64,000 nt of DNA from contig NZ_JAKVOI010000001.1 in assembly GCF_022482905.1 (NCBI RefSeq), positions 1,923,958 through 1,987,957 on the forward strand, read 5' to 3'. The notes beneath the pieces were generated by a model that saw nothing but the letters and a program-made list of their open reading frames with translations, had not been told where the DNA came from and made no database searches. Position numbers and translations under genes: made by a program. The stretch comes from Clostridium sp. (GTDB lineage Bacteria; Bacillota; Clostridia; Clostridiales; Clostridiaceae). Positions 6,572 through 15,027 of this stretch are shown piece after piece (the first letter of the stretch is position 1; every line of letters begins with the position of its first letter).

Positions 6572-9163
6572 TCAAGTCATGTCATCTCTAAGTGCATCGA
6601 TGATGTTTTCCTTTTTGATCTTGCTGACGGCATACATCATGGTGACAAAGATGACAAAAAGCACACTGAACACACTGATTGCCATACTGCCCCATAGAAA
6701 TACAAAATCGATATTCTCCGCCCCACCGACAACCATCCCTTTGTAGATCAACCAGGAGAAGATAATTGCCAGGGGAAGGCCGACAAGCAGTGCCCTCATT
6801 CCATAAAAGGCACACTCAAAACACATCATTTTATTGAAATTGCGGTCGGACATTCCCACAGAGCGGAGCATGGCAAGCTCACGCCGGCGCAGCTTGATAT
6901 TCGTGGAAATCGTGTTGAACACATTGGCAACCGCAATCAGCGAAATCATAATGATAAAAGTATAAGCGAACACGTTGGCAATGAATATCATATTGCGGTT
7001 CTGATCAAGCATTTCAGACGTATTCAAAATGATGTACGAGACTGTGATTCCCGCGCCCTCAATCATCGTTTTCATCTGAGACACTGACTGCGATGGATTC
7101 TTTGACTGAAAGGTCATACCCTTCACCATGATATCCGGCGAGATATCTGAGGGAGCAAGCTTCTCCTTGAGCGAATAGGGAGCCATCACATTAAAAGTGT
7201 ATGGCCTCCGCCTGGAGGTTTCTGTCATCGGGGGTGTATCAGGCGGCACGATATTGACAAACGTAATTCCTACGTTTTGCCCATGTTCTGTTTTCGGCTC
7301 GCCATTTGTTTCAGGAGTAATGGTAAAGTTCATGGAAGAACTTGTGAATACATCGGGAAGCTGGTCGACCTTCTCCTGATTGCCGCGCACTTGCATTTTG
7401 GCAACAGCAATTATTTTTGCATTTTGTCCGGTGTATTCCTCATTGGACAAACCTAGTTCTTTGATAATATTCAGATAGGTACTGTCATCAAGAAACTGGA
7501 TTGTCATTGGCAGATTTACCGTTTCGTCCGACGAATGTAACCCTGCGGATTTTCTGTAAGCGTCTGAAAGGTCGCTGCCCTTGGCAGCGCAGAAATACTT
7601 CATAACAACTTGATACGAGCTTTCGTAAACGCCATCGGCGGTTTTTAATTTGTTGTAAAGCTGCAGCATTTCGCTGTCGTTCATATCATGTGTGCCAAAA
7701 CCGATATCATAAGTAGTACCCTCCTTTGCACCAGCGGACGCCTGTTTCAAATCTGCTACAAATGCACTGGTGGATATAAATAGCACTACGCTTAAAACAA
7801 GTGACAGAACAATGCTGCGGTGGCGCTTTTTATTTCTCTTAAAGTTCTTTAGTGCAAGAGTTCCCTCCAAACCGTAAATATGCTCCGCTAACTTTGAAAT
7901 TTTCACGGCTTTGGATTCGATTTTGACCTCATTCGTCTGGCGAATACAATCCATCACGGGCGTATTGGCAGCCTTGCGAGCTGGAATATCAGCCGAAACC
8001 AGGATTGTGATCATGCTGGTGACCACTGCTGCGAGGATTGCGGGAGCGGACACCGTCAAAGTCAAAGGTACATCGGCGTAGAGAATATTTGCGAAGTTCT
8101 TGGCGACAACGCCAATCACAAGTCTGATGCTGGCTATGCCGACGATAACACCAATCGGGATGCCAATGGTGCTGATACAAAGCCCTTCGAACAGCACCGA
8201 ATAGCGCAGTTGCTTTGCTGTGGCTCCCACCGACGATAGAATCCCGAACTGGTGTGTGCGCTCGTTCAAGGATATGTTGAATGAATTGTAAATTAGAAAA
8301 ATCGAACCAATCATGATGATAAGAACTACAATACCACCGACTGAGTACAGGAGTGCATTGAACACCTTATCACCCGGATCATCCGAAAGACCCATGAAGC
8401 GCAGCACATCATTATTCAAGATGTAAGTATGGCTTCCAGCTGTACTTTTTGCGTAAGCATGAACTTCATGCGGTTCTTTCAGTGTGACAAACAAGCTGAG
8501 ATCATCCGCCGTGTCTGCTGCATCTGCGGTTGTGATCAATGTATATCCCGGCGCAGAATCTTCATCAAAGTGGGGAGTTTGGCAGATACCGACCACCGTG
8601 TAAGTCATCTCTGCTTTTGGCATAAAAGTTTCTTTCCCGGAAATGTAAGGGTCGTGTTGACCGAGACTTTTGTTGACCTCCATGCGGTCCCCGACAGCAA
8701 GGGTAATCGTCTCGCCTACCTGGAACTGAACACTGCTCTTTGTCATGACACTCCCCGGAACAATAATCTCCCCGCTGTTTTTCGGCAGTCTGCCGGAAAG
8801 CAGCGTGATAGGCAGAGAATTAAAGGTTTTCTTGCTGAATCCTGCAATAAAAAAATAGGGCTTGTCGTGATTTCTCCCACCGTCAAGTTTTGCATAGCCT
8901 ATATTTTCAAATGTTTCGATGTTTGCAACTTTGTCGTTACTTGCCTGTTTCGCTGCGAAAGAAGAATCCACATCCTCAAATTTGACGTGCCAGTCGCCGT
9001 ATTTTTGAGCTGCGCCGTTTGCCATATAGTTCAGCAGTGAAACGCCAAAGGTAGTGACTGCCGTAATCAGGGCGGCAGACAGGACAACTCCGATTACCGT
9101 TACAATCGTTCGTGTATGGCTCTTTTTCATACTTTGCATGGTGATTTTGTTAAAAATATTCAT
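6572..9163 (-). CDS. FtsX-type ABC transporter permease
   Basis: An 863-residue permease with two FtsX domains. The first membrane segment is at about residues 19-40, followed by an extracellular domain to about 270, then three segments with the cytoplasmic signature ERTHQFGILSSVGATAKQLR; a second extracellular domain spans about 480-720 and is followed by three more segments with LRRRELAMLRSVGMSDRNF. This MacB/LolC-like layout is used by exporters and by antimicrobial-peptide sensing pumps. Its start overlaps the ATPase gene stop by 4 bp, so they are translationally coupled. With the kinase and regulator upstream, the four genes form a sensor-transporter unit. Base composition is visibly more GC-rich than the flanks, suggesting transfer. 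Substrate unknown. Confidence 0.88.
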   Translation of the reverse strand: MNIFNKITMQSMKKSHTRTIVTVIGVVLSAALITAVTTFGVSLLNYMANGAAQKYGDWHVKFEDVDSSFAAKQASNDKVANIETFENIGYAKLDGGRNHDKPYFFIAGFSKKTFNSLPITLLSGRLPKNSGEIIVPGSVMTKSSVQFQVGETITLAVGDRMEVNKSLGQHDPYISGKETFMPKAEMTYTVVGICQTPHFDEDSAPGYTLITTADAADTADDLSLFVTLKEPHEVHAYAKSTAGSHTYILNNDVLRFMGLSDDPGDKVFNALLYSVGGIVVLIIMIGSIFLIYNSFNISLNERTHQFGILSSVGATAKQLRYSVLFEGLCISTIGIPIGVIVGIASIRLVIGVVAKNFANILYADVPLTLTVSAPAILAAVVTSMITILVSADIPARKAANTPVMDCIRQTNEVKIESKAVKISKLAEHIYGLEGTLALKNFKRNKKRHRSIVLSLVLSVVLFISTSAFVADLKQASAGAKEGTTYDIGFGTHDMNDSEMLQLYNKLKTADGVYESSYQVVMKYFCAAKGSDLSDAYRKSAGLHSSDETVNLPMTIQFLDDSTYLNIIKELGLSNEEYTGQNAKIIAVAKMQVRGNQEKVDQLPDVFTSSSMNFTITPETNGEPKTEHGQNVGITFVNIVPPDTPPMTETSRRRPYTFNVMAPYSLKEKLAPSDISPDIMVKGMTFQSKNPSQSVSQMKTMIEGAGITVSYIILNTSEMLDQNRNMIFIANVFAYTFIIMISLIAVANVFNTISTNIKLRRRELAMLRSVGMSDRNFNKMMCFECAFYGMRALLVGLPLAIIFSWLIYKGMVVGGAENIDFVFLWGSMAISVFSVLFVIFVTMMYAVSKIKKENIIDALRDDMT

Positions 9164-9843
9164 GTTCTCACCTTCTCGTCTCGTACTACTTTGCCGTCTG
9201 ATATGCCGATAATGCGGTCTGCCTGCAAAGCGATGTTTTCATCATGTGTAACGATAATAAGGGTTTGATTGTATTTTTTATTGCTTTCTTTCAGCAGTTT
9301 GATGATTTCACATCCATTTCGTTTGTCCAAACTGCCAGTGGGTTCATCGGCAAGCATGACCGCCGGGGCATTCATCAAAGCGCGCCCGATAGCGACACGC
9401 TGCTGCTGACCACCTGAAAGCTGATTGGGTAAATGTGTTTTTCGGTCTTTTAGCCCAAGCAGTTCCAATAAGTCATTCAACCGTTCCTCGTTGACTTTCC
9501 GTTTGTCCATCAGAATAGGCAAAGTGATGTTTTCCACCACATTCAGAGTGGGAATGAGGTTGTGAAACTGGTAAATCAGCCCGACCTGCCTCCTTCGAAA
9601 GATGGCGAGCTTTTCATTGCTTTGGGCATATACATCCTGCCCGTCTAAATACACCTTTCCGCTTGTCGGCACGTCCACGCCGCCGATAATGTGAAGCAAT
9701 GTGGATTTGCCTGAACCGGAGGAGCCGATGATTGCGGTAAACTCCCCTTTTTGGATTGTAAGCGAAACATGGTCAAGTGCAGTAACCTTATTTTCACCCT
9801 TGCCGTAGACCTTGCATAAATCTTCTGTTTTTAAAAACTCCAT
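9160..9843 (-). CDS. ABC transporter ATP-binding protein (MacB/LolD-type)
   Basis: A 227-residue ATPase with Walker A IGSSGSGKSTLLH, Q-loop YQFHNLIPTLN, signature LSGGQQQRVAIGRAL, Walker B VMLADEPTGSLDKRNG and a switch His in IIVTHDENIA. Starting at the ATG at 9843, with GGAGG eight bases away, is better than the longer reading from 9864. It powers the FtsX-type permease whose start overlaps its stop. The order regulator, kinase, ATPase, permease on one strand matches peptide-antibiotic response modules. Confidence 0.92.
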   Translation of the reverse strand: MEFLKTEDLCKVYGKGENKVTALDHVSLTIQKGEFTAIIGSSGSGKSTLLHIIGGVDVPTSGKVYLDGQDVYAQSNEKLAIFRRRQVGLIYQFHNLIPTLNVVENITLPILMDKRKVNEERLNDLLELLGLKDRKTHLPNQLSGGQQQRVAIGRALMNAPAVMLADEPTGSLDKRNGCEIIKLLKESNKKYNQTLIIVTHDENIALQADRIIGISDGKVVRDEKVRT

Positions 9844-9925
9844 TATGTGATCCTCCTTTTTCATAGCTTACCCATATAATAGAACTTTCAACTTACATGT
9901 CTGTGACTTTCAGGTGAGAGATCCG

Positions 9926-10915
9926 TCACTTTGGAAAACGAATAAAAAATATCGCACCGCCCTGCGGATGATTTTTTGCAGTAATCGTTCCTCCCTGCCG
10001 TGTTATAATCATCTTGCAGAGAGACAATCCGATCCCGTATCCCGTAGCGTTTGTTTTTTTCCCACGATAAAACCTGTCAAATAAGTATGGTAAATCTTCT
10101 TTTTCAAAACCTGCGCCGCTGTCGTGGATAGTAATCTCAGTAAACAATGGATTGCTATCACAAACGATCTTGATTTTTCCGTTATAACCTGCACTTTCCA
10201 TGCAATTTTTGAGGATGTTTTGAATTGCTTCCGAAAGCCAACGTAAATCGCCCTGAATAATAATTCCTTTCGGTGCATCTATTTGCAAATCAACACTGTG
10301 CAGTTCCATTGGGATTAGGAACGGGCGAAGTGCGGAGCATATCAGGCTGTTGACATCTATTTGCTCGTTTTGAAATATCACAATGCCAGCATCCAGACGG
10401 GATATTTTCAACAGGGAAGTAAGCAGCCAATCCATATGTACAAACAATTCCTTTGTTTCCAGTATTAATGTTTTCCGTTCATTTTCGTCCGGGTTATTTT
10501 CTAACAATGACAAAATAAGGTTTACGGATGTGAGAGGGGTGCGGAGTTGGTGGGCTATGTCAGCCAGCGAATTGGCAAGATGTTCTTTTCCTTCTTTCAG
10601 TGCGTCGTTTTGCTCCCGAATACGCAGCGTCATTTTTGTTATCTCGCTTTGTAGAATGGAAAGTTCGCCCTCCTCCGATTCACCAATATACAGACGGTCA
10701 GCGTTATGAAGCACAAGATCGATTTGATCTGAAATCTGTGCAATACTTTTATATCGGGCTTTGGTAAACGCAAAAAACATTGTTCCAAAGGCGGCGGCGG
10801 AAGCAATAGCAAGGATTCCAGCCGACATATTGATTGCAAATCCAAGCGTCACAACAACGGCAGCTATTAAGGAGAACAAAATGACAAGCTGCCGGAATTC
10901 TCTATTTCGAAGCAT
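9926..10915 (-). CDS. Sensor histidine kinase with short extracellular loop
   Basis: A 329-residue kinase. Two closely spaced membrane helices (about residues 8-50) leave almost no external loop, a feature of intramembrane-sensing kinases. The H-box is DIAHQLRTPLTSV, followed by the N-box LKNCMESA, G1 HDSGAGF, F-box LFDRFYRG and G2 GYGIGLSL. It probably phosphorylates the response regulator encoded immediately upstream, whose frame it overlaps by 14 bp. With no sensor domain of its own it may read the state of the neighbouring ABC transporter, as BceS-like kinases do; that last point is inference. Confidence 0.9.
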   Translation of the reverse strand: MLRNREFRQLVILFSLIAAVVVTLGFAINMSAGILAIASAAAFGTMFFAFTKARYKSIAQISDQIDLVLHNADRLYIGESEEGELSILQSEITKMTLRIREQNDALKEGKEHLANSLADIAHQLRTPLTSVNLILSLLENNPDENERKTLILETKELFVHMDWLLTSLLKISRLDAGIVIFQNEQIDVNSLICSALRPFLIPMELHSVDLQIDAPKGIIIQGDLRWLSEAIQNILKNCMESAGYNGKIKIVCDSNPLFTEITIHDSGAGFEKEDLPYLFDRFYRGKKTNATGYGIGLSLCKMIITRQGGTITAKNHPQGGAIFFIRFPK

Positions 10916-11588
10916 ACCTATCTCCCAATCTATATCCCGTCCCGCGAACGGTCAGAATTATTTGTGGGCTTGCTGGGTTGTTTTCTATTTTTTCACGCAA
11001 GCGTTTGATGTACACGGTCAATGTATTGTCATTGACAAACTCGCCTGCAGCATCCCACAATTCGTCAAGCAGCCTGCTCCTTGTGATAATACTTTTAGGG
11101 TTGTTGATAAATACCAACAACAAGCGATATTCTAAAGCTGAAAGAAAAACCTCTCTGCCGTTCTTTTTCACAACACCGCTTGTCATATCCACATAAATCC
11201 CGCAGATTTCGAAAGTTGATGGAGAACGTCCGCTTTTTCTCAGGGTCGTTCTGATTCGTGCGATCAGTTCACGCGGACGGAAAGGCTTGGTGATATAATC
11301 GTCCGCCCCCATGTTCAGCCCGGTAACAACACTTGCTTCATCGCCGGAAGCCGTCAGAAAAATAATGGGAATATCCTGCGTTTCTTTGATTTCCGTGTAA
11401 ACCGTAAAACCATTTCCGTCAGGCAAAGAAATATCAATCAACGCCAAGTCAAATTTATTTCCAACAAGTGCAACAAAGGCGTAACCACGCGTAGAGGCAT
11501 GGGTAACTGTAAATCCCTCTGAGCGAAGCAAAAGCACAAGGTTTTTGGCAATTGCCTTATCGTCCTCAACCAAAAATATCCGTTTCAT
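10902..11588 (-). CDS. OmpR-family response regulator
   Basis: A 228-residue regulator: receiver domain (residues 1-115) with acidic residues EDD, phospho-acceptor Asp in LALIDISLPDG, Thr in IFLTASG and Lys in DDYITKPF, and a C-terminal winged helix (about 130-225) ending LTVRGTGYRL. Its start codon overlaps the stop of a 29-codon frame (11585-11674) and its end overlaps the kinase gene. It presumably controls the ABC genes downstream. Confidence 0.92.
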   Translation of the reverse strand: MKRIFLVEDDKAIAKNLVLLLRSEGFTVTHASTRGYAFVALVGNKFDLALIDISLPDGNGFTVYTEIKETQDIPIIFLTASGDEASVVTGLNMGADDYITKPFRPRELIARIRTTLRKSGRSPSTFEICGIYVDMTSGVVKKNGREVFLSALEYRLLLVFINNPKSIITRSRLLDELWDAAGEFVNDNTLTVYIKRLREKIENNPASPQIILTVRGTGYRLGDRYASK

Positions 11589-11674
11589 TTATTTTCATCA
11601 TCCTTTGCTCTACTGGTTTTATACCTTCCATCAGCTGCTTTTTCCAATACTTCTTTCGTCGTTATATAATCCAC
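11585..11674 (-). CDS. 29-codon frame coupled to the response regulator, possible relic of an excisionase-like HTH gene
   Basis: GTG at 11674 is preceded by GGAGG with eight-base spacing and opens a frame reading MDYITTKEVLEKAADGRYK plus a charged tail. Its TGA stop overlaps the ATG of the response regulator (ATGA). The beginning (DYITTKE) and the end (EKAADGRYK) resemble the two ends of small excisionase-type helix-turn-helix proteins with the middle removed, so it may be an internally deleted remnant now serving as a leader for coupled translation. Function unproven. Confidence 0.45.
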   Translation of the reverse strand: MDYITTKEVLEKAADGRYKTSRAKDDENK

Positions 11675-11832
11675 GCATAACACCTCCATAATTTTATTAT
11701 ACTTCTTTTCACGGGAATGTATAAGCTCAGGTATTTCTAATACATTTATTTTAAATTTCCTCCTAACTATTACGCACTCAACATGCCAGTAGCCAAGCTA
11801 TTGATAATGAATCTTCATTTAATGTAAAAATT

Positions 11833-12024
11833 CTACTTTAATACTTTCCTTATCAATTCAATTTCATCAATGTTCAAATCTGCCAGTTCTTTTATTGTTT
11901 CGTTGTCCATACCTTTTTTAATAGCTCTCTTGATTATCTCTATAGTTTTTTCTTTTTTCCCCTCATCTTTTCCTTTTTCAATTCCTTCATCTATTAAGCT
12001 TTTGCCAAGTTCAGTCATCTTCAA
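11833..12024 (-). pseudogene. C-terminal fragment of an Rpn-family nuclease
   Basis: A 63-codon frame containing LGKSLIDEGIEKGKDEG, a Lys/Glu-rich helix, and a terminal short helix pair (KGMDNETIKELADLNIDE). This matches the C-terminal tail of Rpn (PD-(D/E)XK, recombination-promoting) proteins; the catalytic N-terminal domain is absent and no such sequence lies upstream. A weak ribosome site (GGGAGAAATTGAAG) precedes it, so the tail could still be made on its own. Most likely a truncation relic. Confidence 0.55.
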
Positions 12025-12060
12025 TTTCTCCCTCTATAATCTTTAAATTTCTTTAATATA

Positions 12061-12261
12061 CTAACTTATTCTTAGATTTTCATAATTGACAAAGTAGAGC
12101 TCCTTATATAATTCTAAAATTTCACAGACTTTTTCAAAAAATCTTTCCCTAACAGAAGCTGGAGAAATAATCTTGATATTTCTTCCATACTGCAGCAACC
12201 AATAATACAGACCCTCGCCATCCATAACATTTACAGTAAGCTGATAGAGGCTGCTCTTCAT
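12061..12261 (-). pseudogene. C-terminal fragment of a WYL-domain regulator
   Basis: A 66-codon frame with the segment MDGEGLYYWLLQYGRNIKII followed by SPASVRERFFEKVCEILELY, which is the C-terminal extension of WYL-domain transcription factors. The helix-turn-helix and WYL core are missing upstream, where the sequence runs into a 200-bp non-coding stretch. It is a 5'-deleted relic. Confidence 0.65.
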
Positions 12262-12341
12262 CCGTCAACCACAAGATTTCCAATATTTTAAGCAGCTTTA
12301 ATTTCGCATTTGCTAATATACTTCACCTACTTTTGATTACA

Positions 12342-12389
12342 TTATAACGCAAGATGCATACCAAAAATGGTATGCATCTTGCGCTATAA
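12342..12389. repeat. Long hairpin, 21-bp arms with one mismatch
   Basis: The arm core gcaagatgcatacc (12349-12362) pairs with ggtatgcatcttgc (12369-12382) around a six-base loop, and pairing extends outward to 12342 and 12389 with one mismatch. It lies about 80 bp past the stop of the biotin gene but lacks a T-run, so it is not a standard terminator; it might be an old transposon end, an operator or an RNA stem. Confidence 0.55.
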
Positions 12390-12432
12390 ACGAAATAATT
12401 AAAAGTTTTCTTATTTAGTATTTTAATATCTT

Positions 12433-12467
12433 CATCTATTATGTTTCCTATTCCCGCGAGTACAAAT
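12433..12467 (-). pseudogene. 35-bp relic of a phage holin gene
   Basis: This stretch matches 48760-48794, inside the prophage holin gene, at 32 of 35 positions, and on the minus strand encodes VLAGIGNIID against VLVGIGNIID in the holin. It ends exactly at the stop codon of the biotin fusion gene (12468). It is evidence of a second, now deleted, phage-derived segment in this place. Confidence 0.65.
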
Positions 12468-14417
12468 CTATACATATTCTCTCATTCTTTTATATCTGTC
12501 TACAATTGTGGCAATGGCCCGGGCAGCACGTTTTAATTCATCCTTGTTGTGAGTTGACATCAAAGCTACACGAAGCCTTGCGCACCCTTTCTTAACAGTT
12601 GGATAACGAATTGCCGAAATATAATAACCTTGTTCAAATAATTCCCTTGATATCTCCATGGCACTTTTTTCATCACCTATAATAATAGGAATAATAGCAG
12701 TCTCAGAATCTGCTTCAATTCCTGCTTCTCTTAAACATCTGCAAAAATATTGAATATTTCCCTGTAATGCCTGTACTCTCTGTGGCTCATCCATGATTAA
12801 TTCAATGGATTTTATTGAAGCCGCCATAACAGCTGGAGATAACGACGTGGAAAATATAAAACTGCGGGATTTATTTTTTAGATATTCAATCAATTCTTGT
12901 TTCCCACAAACAAATCCTCCCTCGCTGCCAATGGCCTTGCTTAAAGTACCCATTATAATGTCAGGATTTCGCGTCATATGAAAATATTCCATTGTTCCAC
13001 GGCCATTTTCTCCAATTACTCCTGTGGAATGTGCTTCATCAATCATAGAAAATAATCCATGCTTGTTCGCAATTTCTACCAATTGCGGCAAATTCACAAT
13101 ATCTCCATCCATGCTAAATACGGCATCACTTACCACTAAACCCTTACTACATGGATTTTGTTTAATTTTATTCTCCAAGTCATTCATATCATTGTGGCGA
13201 TACACTACAATTTTTGCCTTACTTAAACGACATCCATCAATTATACTGGCATGATTCAACTCATCACTAAAAATAACATCATCTTTTGAACACAGCGCAG
13301 AAATTATCCCTATATTTGCCATATACCCAGTATTATAAACTAAAGCTGCCTCTGTTCCTTTAAATACCGACAGAAGCTCCTCCAATTGATTGTGTAAGTT
13401 TATAGTTCCAGTAGTTAGTCTGGAGCCGCCAGAACCAGCACCATATTTTTCCATAGCTTTTAGTGAATAAGCTTTCACCTGTGAATCATTAGACATATCC
13501 AGGTAGTTGTTAGAGGCCATCATAATCATTTCTTTTCCCTGGAAAGTGACATGTGCACTTTGTGCTGACTTAATCTCATTCATAGTTCGGTACAAATTAT
13601 TATATTTTAAATTATCCAATGCCTTATCTATAAAATTCCATTTATTTTTTGTACTTTCTTCCGTTTTATACGGCTTATTTAATATGGAAGATACATTTTT
13701 AACCAATACCTTCCGTTTTTCTATATAATCAATGCAATCTTGAACTTTGGAACAATCTCCCCTATAAAGAAAAATCCGTCCCCCCTCCTCACTTCCCATT
13801 TCCTTCAATTTGGTAATGCGCATATATCCATTTTCCTTTGATGCCACATAACCTGTTACATAATCAGGATCATCGGAAATGCAGATTTCACCAATAATAT
13901 TAGGCGCATATGCTACTTTAGTAGCTAATACAATTGCTTCATTGTAGTGATCCTTTGTATCCTTTTTTTTCATAACAGAATTAACTTCATCCATATAGGT
14001 AGCTCGAATTCCTCTGTCTTTATCAGGTTCCAATCTTTCTAATGTATCTACGTTTAATAACATAGCACCCCGCATATTATAAGTATCCTTTAATTTTTCT
14101 AAAACAGCAGAAGCATTAGTAATGCCTATTTTTTCTAACATAGCTAATAACTTTTGAATGCCCTCCTGGTAACTGCTTACATTTACCGTAGTAACAGGCA
14201 ATGCATCAAGAAATAAAATATCTTCTCGATTTACTTTTTCGATTTTCATATTTATAAAATCTGCTTTGCCTTTTGAGTGATATAATGCCCTAGTCAATAA
14301 AGCTTTAGAATATATATAAAGACTGTCTTCTACTGTTATTTTTTCTGCACCTGAAATATGTTTCTCTATTCCATCTTGACTTTTACTTGCCCTCATTTTT
14401 AAACTATATAAATCCAT
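12468..14417 (-). CDS. bioWF: Bifunctional BioW-BioF: 6-carboxyhexanoate-CoA ligase / 8-amino-7-oxononanoate synthase
   Basis: A 649-residue fusion for two successive steps of biotin synthesis. Residues about 1-245 are BioW (pimelate + CoA + ATP to pimeloyl-CoA): YSLKMRASKS, HISGAEKITVEDSL, and SDDPDYVTGYVASKENGYMR. Residues about 265-640 are BioF, the PLP enzyme joining pimeloyl-CoA with alanine: MMASNNYLDMS, KYGAGSGGSRLTTG, NHASIIDG, DEAHSTGVIG, and the PLP lysine at about 494 in GTLSKAIGSEGG. ATG at 14417 is chosen over GTG at 14435 because AAGGTG precedes it and BioW proteins begin this way. A BirA operator covers its promoter (14482-14536). No bioA, bioD or bioB genes are seen nearby. 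The two activities in one chain imply direct channelling of pimeloyl-CoA. Confidence 0.9.
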   Translation of the reverse strand: MDLYSLKMRASKSQDGIEKHISGAEKITVEDSLYIYSKALLTRALYHSKGKADFINMKIEKVNREDILFLDALPVTTVNVSSYQEGIQKLLAMLEKIGITNASAVLEKLKDTYNMRGAMLLNVDTLERLEPDKDRGIRATYMDEVNSVMKKKDTKDHYNEAIVLATKVAYAPNIIGEICISDDPDYVTGYVASKENGYMRITKLKEMGSEEGGRIFLYRGDCSKVQDCIDYIEKRKVLVKNVSSILNKPYKTEESTKNKWNFIDKALDNLKYNNLYRTMNEIKSAQSAHVTFQGKEMIMMASNNYLDMSNDSQVKAYSLKAMEKYGAGSGGSRLTTGTINLHNQLEELLSVFKGTEAALVYNTGYMANIGIISALCSKDDVIFSDELNHASIIDGCRLSKAKIVVYRHNDMNDLENKIKQNPCSKGLVVSDAVFSMDGDIVNLPQLVEIANKHGLFSMIDEAHSTGVIGENGRGTMEYFHMTRNPDIIMGTLSKAIGSEGGFVCGKQELIEYLKNKSRSFIFSTSLSPAVMAASIKSIELIMDEPQRVQALQGNIQYFCRCLREAGIEADSETAIIPIIIGDEKSAMEISRELFEQGYYISAIRYPTVKKGCARLRVALMSTHNKDELKRAARAIATIVDRYKRMREYV

Positions 14418-14481
14418 TGAATTCACCTTATCCACATTAGTATTTAAATTTAAATATTTGACACTGCATAAGAATATAATT

Positions 14482-14536
14482 AGTATAAATATATTTTACA
14501 TATTTGTCAACCTTGTAGTGCATATATGGTTGACAA
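14482..14536 (-). promoter_or_regulatory. BirA operator overlapping the bioWF promoter
   Basis: TTGTCAACC (14504-14512), 15 bp, GGTTGACAA (14528-14536) matches the known BirA operator pattern TTGTAAACC-N14-16-GGTTTACAA in half-site and spacing. On the minus strand TTGACA (14510-14505) and TATACT (14487-14482), 17 bp apart, form a strong promoter with its -35 box inside the operator. Biotin-loaded BirA should therefore repress bioWF. Confidence 0.88.
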
Positions 14537-15027
14537 TTGGAGCCTCATTTTGTTCCAATGTTTTCTTAAACTCTTTCAAACGGCGTTTAATATTGTGGTT
14601 ATCCACTAGAAAATTTGGTTTATTGCAAAAATTTGTGTTAAGGCAGAAAAGGTATGGTAGAATAAAATTATAAAAGTTACAATTTTAGATGTAAGTATAT
14701 TTAAATTAAATATAAATAAAGGGGAAACACAGATGCCTAGCTATCATTTTTTGAGCTTTAGGAAATCGATTACAAACTATTATTTATATTTAGTGAAACA
14801 TACTGGGATAAGTATTTGCAATTTCCTGAAGCAATTAAAGAAATGAAATCAACGAAGAAAATTTAAAAGCAACTAATGCAGATACTTCAAGAATTACATC
14901 CTTGGTAGTATCTTTTACAAATACCTCTCTGAAAGAACAGAGTCATATATGGATGATCTGCTGCCGCTAGCGGTGACGATGAATGACGGCTAAAAAAGGG
15001 TTGCTGAATGGAATGGAGGAATATACC
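14537..15027. other. Intergenic region with one weak small frame
   Basis: No family match was recognised. A 37-codon plus-strand frame at 14733-14846 (MPSYHFLSFRKSITNYYLYL onward) has AAAGGGG eight bases before its ATG and is therefore possibly translated, but is unlike anything known to me. The remaining sequence has frames with frequent stops and may be decayed coding DNA. Confidence 0.35.

Noticed and set aside
7197-9040. Long plus-strand frames inside the permease gene
   Set aside because: They are shadows of the FtsX permease, which has a complete domain structure.
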